Below are positions 23,820-36,931 of a stretch of DNA of 64,000 nt, piece after piece (position 1 is the first letter of the stretch; each line of letters starts with the position of its first letter). Below the pieces are notes generated by a model. It searched no databases and was not told the origin of the DNA. It saw only the letters and a program-made list of their open reading frames with translations. A program made the position numbers and the translations under genes. The DNA is from Streblospio benedicti (Eukaryota; Annelida; Polychaeta; Spionida; Spionidae), in assembly GCA_019095985.1 (NCBI GenBank), contig CM032668.1:23566924-23630923 (forward strand), given 5' to 3'.

Positions 23820-26800
23820 TTTGTTATGGAATGAAAAGTGGGTTTTTTAGCGATATTGGTTGTTGTTTTTTTAATTCTGTTAGAGTATTGTCTGCTGCGG
23901 GACTGTCAAGTGAGCAGAGTGTACAGGGAGAGGGCTGAATAGATGGTGAGGAACGCATTTACTATGTTCTGGAAAAACAAGCATTTGTTGTTGCCACATT
24001 GGTTATTCACATCATGTTAATGAAAAAACAGATAATAGATAAAAATAAAAAAAGGGGGGTGGGGGGGAGAAGCTTAAGAATTTCCGGTTGCATTGTGTTT
24101 GCTCTAAGGACTGTAACGGGACTCAGAATTTCTGGTTGCATTGTGTTTAACCATTCTAAAAGGATAGCCTTTGACCCAGTTATATATTTTAATTGATACT
24201 TTGTAATTTTGTATAGTTGTGCGTAAAATCTCTGTATGATATATTTACGCTGTTTGATGGTGTGTGTTGATAAACAGAATTATTGAAACGTGGATAGGGA
24301 ATTGTCTTATTTTATCCTATGAATTGTAACTATGATTTTTTTTTTTTTAATATTTTACAAGAAATCAATTTTCATGCTGGAGTCCCATGATGGTTCTTCA
24401 CAGTGAATTATGATAAAGCAGAGCACAAAAGTGGAGATTTCCATTTTGGTTCCCTCACATGCTGCACAATGACAGTGGTTGGCATGTGCGCGATTTTGTC
24501 ACCTCTGATGAATATTTGGTCTTGAAACAATGATCTCAAGGTGTCAACAAGAATGGTTTCTATAGCTAGAGCCAATGCTGAAAAACATTTGCGTAAACTG
24601 CTGTATTCCCACCCTCGTGCTCTGTGCAGCAGCAAGGCACATGATTAATAATGTGATTTTGGTCTTGCTTTTCAAAACATTGCAATCGGACTACAGACCA
24701 CTATAGATATTCGGTTACATTTTGAGTGCATGAGATTGAAAATTTGTAAAGCAATCATTAGGGACAAGTACATTTACTTGGTACATGTTCATTCTGTCAG
24801 TTATTTATTGTGCAAACAAGTAATTTAATCTTCGTTTTTTATTGGATGTCTAAATTATTGTATTCAAATTCTTTATTTTAAAACATGTGATATTAAAAAT
24901 AGTAGATTTATGTTACTTGTACATTTTAGCATTAATTATTGTGCAATTTAAATAGTTCAATATATCCGATTTAAGAAACTCTAGTCATGATATGTAATAA
25001 CTGTTAAACAATAATGAAGTTGATAAATGGTGTTAATTCAGTAAATGTTCTATTTGTTCCTCTGTAGGGTGAAGCTGTAAGATTGTGTGAAATATTATTC
25101 ATCATTAAAATAAAACTATGAGTATTAGTGTATGAGTTTGTAAAGTATCAATGGATTGATGGGAAGAGGCAGCAAAGCGAAGCTGATTGATCATCTATAA
25201 TACCATCTAAAATTCAGTCGTGATGTTTAAATGATGAAACCTTATTTACAAAAATAATCATTTCTCAGCATTGTGTAGTAGAGTTCCAAGTAGAGTTGTT
25301 CAATGCCTGGTGGTTGATGACTAGCCATTGTGATTTACGTATGCAAATGTACGTTTTTACACCGGTGTTTTGAACAGTATTCCATGACAAATATTGGATT
25401 TTTCACTTTTGTAAATTCGTAACAAGATTCAATTGGATACATATACAAAATACAATCATCCAAAAACACAAGGGAATTTAGGTTTAAAAATTGTGTATAT
25501 TACGTTGGATTTTCTATGATTTGGATATGATTCAAATTTGAGGGATGGACCTTAAAGTGGGATCGGCCCTTGGATGGTTGTATAGCGTTAAAATCCAATT
25601 CCTTAGTGTTACATGTAGACTATATTCCAGAAAATTCTATTTACTGGAGATTGAAGAATGTTTTAAGCTTGTATTACCGTTTTCCATATTTTGTAGATTT
25701 AAGAGATTGTAAAAAAACAATTCACTGTGTTATTTTCCATTCCATGTGTGTTTATATTGTTGATGTGCCAGAAAATATGACTGCCAATTTCAATTGTAAA
25801 ATATCACTGTTAGTTCTAGAAGCAATTTCAATGTGTTTTTTCCATGTCATTGGTTAAAAACATTTCAATATGTTACTATTTATTTTTAGCTCTCTGTACG
25901 AGGATTTTTTTTCGAAGGTTGATATTTAGAAAGTGTGATGTTTTCACAAATACATTGTAATAAAATTGTTTAATAATTAAAGGTTTATATAATGGACTAA
26001 AACATTTGACATGAAAAATAACAGAGATTGTAGAGAAAATATGTTTAATTTGTAAGGTAATTTATTTGTGTAGAGTAAATGTGTTTTTGTGCACTCTGGA
26101 TCTTTGATGTTGTAATAATTAGTCACTTCCATATATGTATTTCATGCTGTGCAAAAAAAAATAGTATGTGTTTGTATAAAGAGTAGAAATGAACGAAGAA
26201 TTTGGAAAAAATCTTGTTTTCTTTTTTTTTTTTTTAAAAGCATAGATACAAAGTTTTTACTATCAGAAATATTTATAATGTCATTGACTTTTTAACTCAT
26301 AATTTCCTAAAAACAAGTTCCTACAAATGACACTCAAGTTGGTTCAGTATATTAATTTATTTACTGACTACATTCATGACAACTTTGATTAAAAAAACAC
26401 TTTATCATGTTATTTATAAACATAACCTCTTAACACTACATTCGCAAATCTTTGATCATTCAACAGCAGTGTCAAGTGGATCTCAATAAAAATCTAAATA
26501 ATACAAATAAAATATAAAATTTTAATATAAAATAATGTATTCAACATGCATGCATCCTGTGGTCAAATAAATTTTCTTAGAATATAAAATACGTTAAATT
26601 TAAACACAATTAAATCACTCACATTTCAGCATAATATAATTGACTGAACTACTCCACTTGTTACAAAATGAAAGAATATGCTTACGTTGTAGCTGTCATT
26701 GAATCATGTCCATTCAATTTTACCTGGATACAAGTATAAATATTTTCAATCAGCATAATTATACTTTAGATCATTCTGTGTTGTCAGATTTCTCCTGTTT

Positions 26801-27579
26801 CCTTCTATTTTTAGAAGACAATCTTCATATTTAGGTGAGAAAGTGGGTTGTTTAGTTCTGTTTGCACATTATCAGATCAACCATGGAAAAGTGAGTCTAA
26901 GAAAGTTTATATTCTAACATCAAAAAAATTCAAGACTTTCTAACTAAGTGTGCGTACAGGCAGCCCCATGATAAATTACATTTCTGATGGAAAACAAGTT
27001 CATTGACTACATGTATGTACATAATCTATACTTGAAAACATATTAAAACAAAGTAACTACAATGTAGATAACAGAATCTAGATTTTGGTATCAAAAAATT
27101 TTGTTTTTGTGTAAATAAACCTTACTATTGATAAAAATGAACTTGGTCATGTTTTCTAGTGAAAATTCCCTGAGCAAATCATATTTTACTGATCTAATTA
27201 CGAAGGACATTGTTATCTCCACATGACTTCTCTTCAATTTTCTTTAAACTCGAATTGCAGTATAGTTTCATTTCAACTAAATTATGAACACATTTCAGTC
27301 AATTATCCCACATAGCTGCTGTAATTTCAGTAGTAAAATGCTCGAGATAAACAACTGATACATGTTCATAATAAAGTTGAAGGGAAATTAAAGTAACCTT
27401 GAGACAACAAAAAACAAGATAAGCAATATCGAGATAATGAGGTTCTACTACTTCAAAATCCTCGGAATCACTGTGAAAAATCAGTAGAAATCCAAATTTT
27501 TGCATAATTTGATATCCCTCCACATAGCTGACTAGATCACATCTTGACCTGCCATTTATGTCGCCCTTCTGAGCCTGGC
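23820..27579. other. 3' flank of NAPG and intergenic DNA
   Basis: No exon is seen. AATAAA at about 25109 is a possible polyadenylation signal for NAPG, giving a 3' UTR of about 1.6 kb. At 24076-24150 two copies of 'agaatttccggttgcattgtgtt'-like sequence lie about 50 bases apart. The rest is AT-rich with homopolymer runs. Confidence 0.4.
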
Positions 27580-30500
27580 TCACAGCTTGGCTTGAGCCAT
27601 GGTTCCGCGGATGACTCCCTCCTGAGCCACGGACACAGCCAGAGTTCCGTCCTGCTTCCAAAGACGGGCCAGCGCCAGTGAGCGAGCGCCAACTGCAAGG
27701 GGGAATGAATGTAGGCTTTACTTATGTCAGTTACATGTTTTGTATGTTTTGGGTTGAAATTCGACCAAACTGGCCAGCTTCATCAGTGTACTATCAGCAA
27801 AAATGTAGAATTTTGACCCCTCAAAAATGCAGCTGTGAAAAAAAAAAATTATTTGAAATTAGTGCTAATCTACACTCATTGGTTCTAGTTATTATACTTT
27901 GATCTGAGAGGGTGAGGGTAGAGATACAGTGTTCATTCTAGGCTGCGGCCTTGCGGCTTTTCCACACTTTATTAATGAAAGCCGCAAAAACATTATACCA
28001 CTGCGGCCATAAAACGCATTTATTATAGGAAGGGCGCATTTGCACATTGTCAATGCGGGACAAGCTACAGGCTCAAACAGATTATAATTACAGCTTTCTT
28101 GCTTTCTAAGGCGTAATAAAAAATACCTTTTTATATCGTCTGCCAAATGCGACAACAGTACTTGCTTATTATATACTGCTGACGAGTCAGTCACTAGTCT
28201 ACAATATTGATCCCCGCTATCACACAGCAGCAATATTAAACAAAGCCCGGGTATAAGCCGGCTATTTTTAGACTAGCAGCAATGTATATTGTTCGGCTTG
28301 CATGCATATTTACATTGACATGATTAAGTTGATAGGGGGTGAAAATGAAGGTATACCACATATCAATTTATTAGCCACATAAGTGTTTAGATTATTATTT
28401 ATAATTTTTATTATACTTTTATAGATTAAAAAGACAAGAAAAATAATTTATTTCAAATTAGAAAAATAATGCATCCAAATCATGTGTGTATAGCATTGAT
28501 ATAATAAAATGTACTAGCTATTTGATTAATTATTGCCTTTGACACTATCCTGGCACCAGATTTATTTTGCTACCTTTTGGTGAATCATTTTCAATAATTT
28601 TCAAAATGTAGGAATTGATCATACATGTATACATGTCTAATATGCCTTTAATAGCAGTGTGTGATGTGTGATGTATTTTATTTAATTGTATCATAATATT
28701 AGATTAAAGAATTCTATGAATAAAATTGTTTTTCTCTTATATTTCAAAATAAATGGTAAATTGCATAGCACAGAGGCGCTTTTGCAAAATTATCGATAAA
28801 CAAAGCAATGCCCCCTTCGCCTCTAATCAGGACCCACATCTGTGAGACCAGGGCCCACTTTTTCCAGAACTGTGGGCCCTGGGCCCAGTTTTCAAATTCC
28901 TGTAGTGAACACTGGAGATAGCAGCTATTGGAGCTACAGGCTATCATGTTTAACTCAAAGTTGAAGACGTGATTAAAAGATTTGAGTGATCTGAAATTTT
29001 GAATTATCAAGGTGATTATTTTGCAGGAAGAGATGCAGAAAAGGAAAGACATCAAAGTACAAAATAACATTCTCATAGAATATAAAAAGCAGTGTAGAAA
29101 ATTACATGGAAGAACATTGAAGCACAAATGTACACATATATTGCTAGCTTAATATTCAATTCACAAGTTCTTGAAAATAACCCTTCATTCAAAAACCTCA
29201 GTTATGATGACTGTCGTCTTAAAACTGTAAGAAATCAGTAGCCCAAACATTCAGTAACATCAAATGTCCGTCCTACCATGGCCAACTATTTAAAATGATT
29301 TATTTTGCTTGTAATATTTGTCGCAACTCAGCAAAATTTCATATTAAGAATGCGTGTGTACCCGATTAAGGATCCTGACTCGCGCACTCTTATATAACAG
29401 TTTGTTGGTGCTTGTGTACCTAACTATGCGTGTTTGTGAGTGCGTATGCACCTGGCGAGTGTTTGTGATACCTGATATGGGACTGTCGCACTCGTACAGC
29501 ATCCACTCGTCGGTGCGGAAGTGTGAGTGAAACCACATGGAGTGGTCGAGTGACGCCATCATCGACGGACGGAACCTGTAATCGTTAGCAAACGCTCAGC
29601 AACACGGACTCGCAGTTTATCTCATTTTCTAAGAACGTTTAAACCAAATTTGTGAATAAATTCATTGTATTTCTTTTTCATATAAATAAAATGTCACCTG
29701 CTGCCATCTGGAGACAAAAAGAGAAGTCTCGGAAGATGGAGATTTTCCGCAAAATCAGTTTATTTTATTTACACGTTTAAACCAAAATTTGCCACTGGCT
29801 TGTACAGGCTCATTTATCGCATTTTTGCTTAGCTTCTTCTCAAGACCTTTTCCTGGACACTCGTAAATTGTGGCAGATTTCAGTAAACATTGGAAAGGCA
29901 GCATTTGTCGCACACAAATTCATAAAAACAAGGTATTTGTTCAAGAATTTGATGGATACATGTACCAATAGAAACCTTAATCATTACCATTTTGGCGAGA
30001 CTTTTGTTGTTTTCACAGCAACTTCTTCGGGCCGAATGAAAAATCTCTGATCTCTTGAAGAAGTTGTTGTGAAAACAACAAAAGTCTCGCCAAAATGGTA
30101 ATGATTAAGGTTTCTATTGGTATCCATCAAATTCTTGAATCATGAATAAAGAAACCCAGGATGAACTAAACATACATTCAAGAAAAAGGTATTTGTTGTA
30201 CCTGGGGTAGGGCAGCGTGGCGGTCCTCAGCAGAGCCCAGTCAGACATGTAGCACGCCACGCACCGGTTGATGTTGTGGTCATCACCTACAGAAATACGC
30301 AGCCATATTATCACGAGCCATTTGAGCTTGAGACAAAAAGACATATGTCAACTACAGTCAACACAAGCAGGTAGAGTGGCAAGATTAGACTTGATTTGTC
30401 TTCTTTTCATAGCCTCTTATTGAAATATCTTGTTTTTACCTCCATTTCATTTGATTAGCCATCTCAAACCTTTAACCAATCACAAGTGATGAACCTTCAG

Positions 30501-33500
30501 TTTACCTGTGCCTTCTCCTTACATGGATATCTTTAAAGATAATGATCATCCAAATATAAAATTTGTTCTTTAAAGTCCAGTATCACTAAACAATGTATTT
30601 TCCTTTGCAACTGTAAAGAATATAAGATATATAATCTTCACGTTTAATATATTACACCTACGAAAAATGACATGCTATCTTGTTACTAAAACACACAGTA
30701 ATATGAACATTACATAATCAAATGATTTTCCCTAGACGTACGGTCGTACTGTGTTGATTCAACGTCAGACGTCTCATTTAATATTGGGAAGATAAGCTAC
30801 TTATACAAAAAAGTGCACCATGCAAGTTACAGAGATCATGATGATTACGAAAATCATTTGGTTTACATTTCTTGCCTACACTTGTTGTGATGGTTTACAG
30901 CTGGCTATTTATTTCATGGTATTCAAATTACTCTAGATATTCTAATACGCTGGTGAAAAGAAAAAAAATTTCAGGGTGCACAGTACACATCATATTATTT
31001 CTGTTACCTTGTCTTTTCTTTCTTTTGCTGTTCACTTATTCCAAAAAACAAACTTTTCATTTACATATCTTTATTAACATGTTTTCAAGTCAACAGACTC
31101 CTTTTCAAATTTGCTAATGCTTACATTACCATGATAGTACTAAATAGACCACCATATACAAAATATTAAGAGTTCTGAATAGCTCTTAATATTTTGTATA
31201 TGGTGGTCTATTTAGTACTATCATGGTAATGTAAGCATTAGCAAATTTGAAAAGGAGTCTGTTGACTTGAAAACATGTTAATAAAGATATGTAAATGAAA
31301 AGTTTGTTTTTTGGAATAAGTGAACAGCAAAAGAAAGAAAAGACAAGGTAACATGAATCCATATGCTGTATACCCTCTGGCGAGAGACGGATCCGCCGCG
31401 GAGGCAAACGAAGTCAAACGAAGTCAAACGGAGCTCCAGCGGAGAGTAATGAGGTTCACCACAAGCCACACAACTCCGCAGGCGGATAACAATTCATCGC
31501 CTGACTCCGCAACACCTACCATCCCATGATAAAGTCACTCCGCATCAGTACGCAACACAATTCGCAACACATCGCCAAACTTCGCAGGCGAAGTTAGAGT
31601 GGGTTCGCAGGGCACCACTGGACGTCCACTGCGGAGTCAACATGGAGGCAGACGAAGTCGGCGCGAACCTTGGCGCGGACAGCACTTGCGAACTGCAGTT
31701 CGCTGGAGTACGCTGGCGGACTCGTGCGGACACCAGCGAACTCAAAAAGATCAAAGGGAATTCGATCAATAATCCCCGCACGCGCGGAGTGGTCACGCGA
31801 ACTCAAATTTCCACTTCTCAAGAGAAGTGGAGAAAGTCTGCGCCATTTTTGGATGCGGAGATAGCGCGGAGGTAGCGCGAAGCCTTCACGGAGGCCAAAA
31901 AAGTCCGCAAGAGACCGCCAGACTCCGCTGCGGAGCCATGCGAATCGCGTTGTCGATTCGACAATGGAAGTGTTAATTTTTCATATTTTTCACCATTTTT
32001 ACGGACTTTGTCATTTTTTCGACCTAAAAATGATGCGGAGTTGACTCCGGGCGTCCACTCTGACAGGGGGGTTACCGGCGCCATAATGTAGACTATAACA
32101 CACCGGTATTATATTCCCTACTCGGATTACCACATAACCATCCGGGCGCGTCGTGTTATCATGTTCTGTGGGGTCAAAGTGAGAAAAATGCATAAACCGC
32201 GAAAAAATAATTGTTGGCGTGCGCTTATTATTTTTTGTTTTGTTTTTTTGTTGAAATTTGTTTTTGTACGCGCACTGTGCGCTTATTAGAAAAAAATACG
32301 GTACCGACGTGTCCCTTGGCGCGCATCCACACGAGTAGCCTCGGCGGCGCCTGCTCCACTCGGCGCAGGTACACAGCCGGGTCTACCGGGCGCACGTCGA
32401 TTGGGATTTCCTGAGCCAGGAAGCGTGTGATCTGCCGGCGCTGTGTCTCTGGGAGCTCCTCGGATCTACAGCGGAAAACGGGGACACTCAGTACTTGTGT
32501 CAGACTAGTATTAAACCAATGCAATGATTAATTAAGAACTTACTCGTTCTACAGATGAACAAGTACTTTCAAAGCCTTTCTTTTGTATAGATTTGTATTC
32601 GCTCTAGGACCCATTGCTTCAAAATATGTGAATCCTAGGACTCAATGTTGACAGAATTCATAACAAAGACATGGTAGCTGCAGTTATTAATCTAGAAATT
32701 GGCAACAATGCGTCCTAGGACTCACATATTTTGAAACAATGGGTCATGAGGTGAATACAAAAGTATATACAAAAGAAAGGAATGTTTTACTGATTTAAAG
32801 CAATGAAAATAAAATTACAGAAGACTTTGATAGATTTCATTTTCAAACGGTTTTACACTGCAGTCATACTCCATAAAGTAGTGAAAACGCTTTTCTACAT
32901 AAAACAAGCCTGCGACCATTATGATTGCAAACTAAACCTATCATATCCGTCCCAATGCATGCACTTTTTTATTATTCTACATAAAATGTAAAACAAGTCT
33001 GCAACCATTATGATTACAAACTAAACATATTATATGCGTCCCAATGCATGAACTTTTTATTATTCCTTGCAGTGAAAAATAATGAGTCTTGGACTCAGGA
33101 TGCACATTTTGATTAATCACTGTAGCTGTGTGACTGGGTGTATTGTGACTTACGCGAGGTAGTCACGGAGGATATCATCGTAGCTGCGGAGTGCACTAGG
33201 TGGGGCGCATTGTGGCATGGGAGACTGAAAGACGAAGGGCGCAGGCTCGGGCTTGTGGTAGGACACAAGCATGGTTAGGATGGTGTCTCCCTGCTGTACC
33301 GCAGACACCTGCGCAAAGCCGCAGAAGTGGTTTTGAACATTTATCAATCAAACAACTTAGAAATGTTGACAGTATACAGTCCCGCAACCAGAGCTAAAAA
33401 GGCGAGCAGGCAAATTTTTGATTTTATATGGGGGCGGGGGGGGGCGGAGGGGGGTTGTCTTCACAAATCATATCCTATGATATACTAATAGCTATATTTT

Positions 33501-36210
33501 AACCAAATCGCTCACCAATCAGTACTAGACATAACAAACTTGTAAAATATTTTAGCAAAAAAAGCAAGGAGGCAAAATCTGAAAGCGAGGAGGCATCGAA
33601 AACAGCGAGGATGCAGTCACTTTCTCTGCCTCAGCTTAGTTACGGGCCTGGTATATATAATGTATTTATTTCGCATATCTACATATGCATTCAATAATGT
33701 TTGAAATCACATGATTGGAAATCAAATTTATGGTTGGATTCCGTTATTTAGTCTACATTCAATATTGTATATATTTTTTATTCCAGAAACATATCACACT
33801 TTCATCATTATGCACTCATTGTATAAAAAATTTACGTTCTACAGACTGATGCCAAATGTGAAAATTTTGAGTCACTCATCCATGTCCTGAATTCTGTGCG
33901 TCCGAATGATTTTCTATCAATTCGAACTTTTTGCCATGGATTCAAAATATGGCCAGACAGTTAAGCGCCTGCAGCACCGAGCCAGTTAAGGAGTGTTTGG
34001 GGACATGCTTTATATATTGCTAACTAGTTGAAAAGGTGCCACATAATATGGGGGGGCAGGGGGTGTTTCTGAAAAATGCCCTTCATTGTATCCATTTCAG
34101 TAGATTTGTTAAATCTTAATTCTTTTGTAGTTTGTAGTCAGAAATAATCATGTGACGTGCATCTTCTTGAAAGAATATAGTGAATTACGCCATTAAACAA
34201 TATGATTATTTTCTTTTTATAAAGCTAATTTTTGGTATTTTGTGGGTCTGAAAATCATCCCTGTCATCAGGACCGACTACCTGCAAATAAGTGTCTGACA
34301 TAAGTCAAAATAATAAGTCAGGATCAACGGATTTGACATAGACTGGATCCGTATCTGGAGTTCAAATGAAATACAAAAAAAAAAACAAGCAATATAGATT
34401 GAAATAAAAGTATGCCAGATCGGTTTTGAAAAATGCTTCTCTCTTTGACAAATGATCTGTGAATTTTGATGTTGTTAAGTCGAGATTTATGATACAGCTT
34501 CAATTGAAATTTCATCGACATAATATGAAGCATAAAATAACTATGCAAATACGTTTTTATCAGTGTTAAAGAGTACTGTAACATTTGAATTTGTTTTGGT
34601 AAAGCATTGATGCCATGGCCATGCAAATCATTGTACCGAGATGATAATAAATTGCACTCTGTTACTTTATTGTTGTACACGAAATAAGTGACCATGCAGT
34701 CCTGTGGTTTGGTTGTGATTTTGCTGCTGATGGGATAAGCTCAATGTGTTCCTACATGGCGACTGGCGAAGCTGTCCCCATCTCGCGAACGGTTCACATG
34801 GTACAAAATCGGCCAGTCTGGGTTACCTACAAATAACATGCAACTCAATAAAAAAAACCTTGCCACACAGATGAGACTAATGAAAATATTGCAATGATAT
34901 GTTTTTGTCCCGTATCAAAATCTATTTTTTAATGAAAAAATTTGAAACTGCTTGAAATAAAAAGTTGTACGAGCAATATTTACTCTCGTCAACCAAAAGC
35001 TCTTTTTTTTTTCTAATTTGAAGTGTAATTGGTGTGTGCACTTCATCTATTCCATAAAATATTAAAAACATGTTAAACTGTTATATTCAGTCCAAACCAC
35101 GTCAAATGTTTCAATATTTTCTTTTCCCTCAATCCCAGCTCTGACTGATTGATTGATATTCTTCAGGAATTAATATGCTCCTAGAATAGCGTACATATAT
35201 ATGTAATGCTTATTTCCGATGTGGTCCTTGTTTGTTTGGTAGGTAAGGTAACCAACTGAGCCAAGGGTGTGTGGAGGGATCACACTAGCTATTGTTTTCA
35301 AACCAGGTGAGTTCTTTTATGTGCAGAGGGATGACTGTCCTCTACACGGGACACGCGAGGCTTCCGAACCTCACGCTTGGTGTCGTCACCGTCTTGTATG
35401 ATATACTCGACAGAAGCGACATGCTGTGTGGAAATCGGCAGTACAGTGGTAGACGCACGACGCATACATGTAACTCTTTGGCGAGACGAAGTCTGCCAAG
35501 GCCGGGACGCGAACTTACGATGCAGGCAACTCCTGTTTGGTTGGTCGTGCGCTCTAACCACTGTACTACCGAGGACTCACCAGGCCTGATGAAGTAGCAG
35601 TGCAGACTGTGGATGTGGTAGTCGCCGGAGGTCCTGGTTCTGCTGGCGGCCACCAGGGCCTGCCCCGCCACCTGTCCCCCGAACACGGCGCGGCCACCGA
35701 TCGGCTTCCACAGGTGGCTCCCTCTGCAACACACTTGCACCTGTGAGTTTCTTCATTCATTTTGCCAACTTATAAGACGCCACTTTATATCAAATTGTGG
35801 TCTATAAAGACCACCACGTTCATGATTTGGACAATGACAATGGACATGGCATTTCTCAATGTTTCCTTTCAGCAGGAATATTTTCAGAGACATCCTTAAA
35901 ATATGATTAGAGAAAAACTGTGGATGGCGAGAGTACAGAATAGAAATGGCAATATGTTGTTATGTGCCTCAGCCATGTGCATATGCCAACTGTCAGCAGT
36001 GTCAAATTATGTGCTTTCCTGGGTCATTATATAGAGCAGGGGTTTAATCGCTATTAACGTGCTAATTTCAATGCACCAAACTTATGTGTATCAATGAGTG
36101 AGTACTTGCCTAAAAAGATTTGTGTCGATTTCTTCTAAATTCAATATGGTTCGAGTTAATTTGCTTTCTAAATCTCCATTTTCATTCACTTCGTCTGCTG
36201 AAGAAGCCAT
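27580..36210 (-). CDS. ACOT8: Peroxisomal acyl-CoA thioesterase 8, copy A, eight exons, 310 aa
   Basis: Exons in gene order: 36210-36110, 35723-35581, 34826-34756, 33308-33154, 32465-32305, 30286-30202, 29575-29472, 27692-27580. Phases match throughout (933 nt with TGA). The enzyme hydrolyses acyl-CoAs to free acid and CoA in peroxisomes, in bile-acid and fatty-acid chain shortening. Double-hotdog TesB-type landmarks: RAVFGGQVAGQALVAA, HIHSLHCYFIRPG, SLDHSMWFH (catalytic Asp) and VSVAQEGVIR (catalytic Gln). The C-terminus AKL is a PTS1 signal (human SKL). Human ACOT8 is 319 aa. Intron 1 appears to start with GC (TTTTTAG|GCAAGT); homology demands this junction. A SINE begins a few bases after the exon 2 donor. 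Introns differ from copy B by several insertions. Confidence 0.95.
28240..29471. other. ACOT8-A intron 7, left edge of the duplicated block
   Basis: Homology to copy B begins near 28974 ('ttaaaagatttgagtg') and runs on to the right. Left of that no copy exists in the window. No coding sequence is recognised. Confidence 0.6.
29940..30139. mobile_element. Foldback MITE in ACOT8-A intron 6
   Basis: Arms 29940-30028 and 30053-30139 are near-perfect inverted copies ('caaaagtctcgccaaaatgg', 'attaaggtttctattggta'). The element is absent from the matching place in copy B and related to 20945-21130. Confidence 0.85.
31013..31352. repeat. Near-perfect long palindrome in ACOT8-A intron 5
   Basis: Arms of about 160 bp (31013-31173 and 31183-31352) meet at 'taagagttctgaatagctct'. 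Pairing is almost complete, from 'aatattttgtatatggtgg' at the centre to 'gttaccttgtctttt' at the rim. It is not present as a palindrome in copy B. Confidence 0.9.
31353..32077. repeat. GC-rich insert found only in ACOT8 copy A
   Basis: A GC-rich segment with recurrent 'cgcggag', 'ctccgc' and 'gaagtc' motifs in both orientations lies between flanks shared with copy B ('accggcgccataatgtag'). Copy B has about 250 bp of unrelated DNA here. Short open frames are not supported as genes. It is probably a non-autonomous DNA element whose ends I cannot fix. Confidence 0.5.
32540..33130. repeat. Dispersed repeat in ACOT8-A intron 4
   Basis: It has internal near-duplicates ('tctgcgaccattatgattgc' style, twice at 32908-33030) and the motif 'agaaattggcaacaatg'. 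The same order is found at 39760-40255 and, shorter, at 19360-19590. Confidence 0.55.
33377..33650. mobile_element. MITE present only in ACOT8 copy A, with a G-run
   Basis: The ends CAGTCCCGCAACCAGAGCT and CAGGCCCGTAACTAAGCT (reverse strand) are imperfect TIRs. GTATA flanks both sides, and copy B has an uninterrupted site. Inside, 33431-33454 is a G-rich run interrupted by a few C and A, a possible G-quadruplex. Confidence 0.7.
35241..35575 (-). mobile_element. tRNA-derived SINE at the ACOT8-A exon 2 donor
   Basis: On the minus strand the head has an A-box-like TAGTACAGTGGTTAGAGC and, further in, a B-box-like GTTCGCGTCCC. The body ends near 'ggctcagttggttacc'. The head starts a few bases after the exon 2 donor GTGAGT. 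The same insertion is in copy B, so it predates the split of the two copies. Confidence 0.8.
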
Positions 36211-36352
36211 GTTATCGACTATGAGGTAGATCTATCATCAGGTCTATTCGAGGCAAGAATAAATTTGGAATAGGGAGTTTGTGAACTAAAATTTTGAAAT
36301 TTAAATTTGAAAAGGATACTGATGGTATTGAAACATTATATAGATTAAATAA

Positions 36353-36452
36353 NNNNNNNNNNNNNNNNNNNNNNNNNNNNNNNNNNNNNNNNNNNNNNNN
36401 NNNNNNNNNNNNNNNNNNNNNNNNNNNNNNNNNNNNNNNNNNNNNNNNNNNN
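36353..36452. other. Assembly gap (100 N) between the ACOT8 copies
   Basis: The gap separates the 5' flank of copy A from an intron 7 segment of copy B. The real distance is unknown. Confidence 0.99.
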
Positions 36453-36931
36453 TTAAAAGATTTGAGTGCTCAGAAATTTTGAATTATTAGGGTAATTGTT
36501 AAAAGGAAAGACATCAAAGTACAAAATAACATTCTCATAGAATAAAAAGCAGTATACAAAATAACATGGAATAACGTTGAAGCACAAACATAATCATATA
36601 TTGCTAACTTAATATTCAATTCACAAGTTCTCAAATATAACCCTTCATTGAAAAGCCTCAGTTATGATGACTGTCGTCTTAAAACTGTAACTAATCAGGA
36701 GCCCAAACATTCAGTAACGTCAAACGTCCGTCCTAACATGGCCAACTATTTAAAATGATTTATTTTGCTTGTAATATTTGTCAGAACTCAGCAAAAGTTT
36801 ATATTTAGAATGCATGTGTACCCGATTAAGGATCCGCACTCACACACTCGTATACAAGCATCTGTGAGTGCTTGTGTACTTTACTATGTGTGTTTGTGAG
36901 TGTGTGTGTACCTGACGATTGTTTGTGATAC

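Noticed and set aside
25570-25857. A 95-codon open frame in AT-rich DNA
   Set aside because: Composition matches the intergenic background, and no domain or splice context was found.
28744-29127. A 127-codon minus-strand open frame
   Set aside because: It lies in ACOT8 intron 7, is low complexity, and its counterpart in copy B does not keep the frame.
31642-31875. Open frames in the GC-rich insert of ACOT8 copy A
   Set aside because: The segment is absent from copy B and has repeated motifs in both orientations, so the frames follow from composition.
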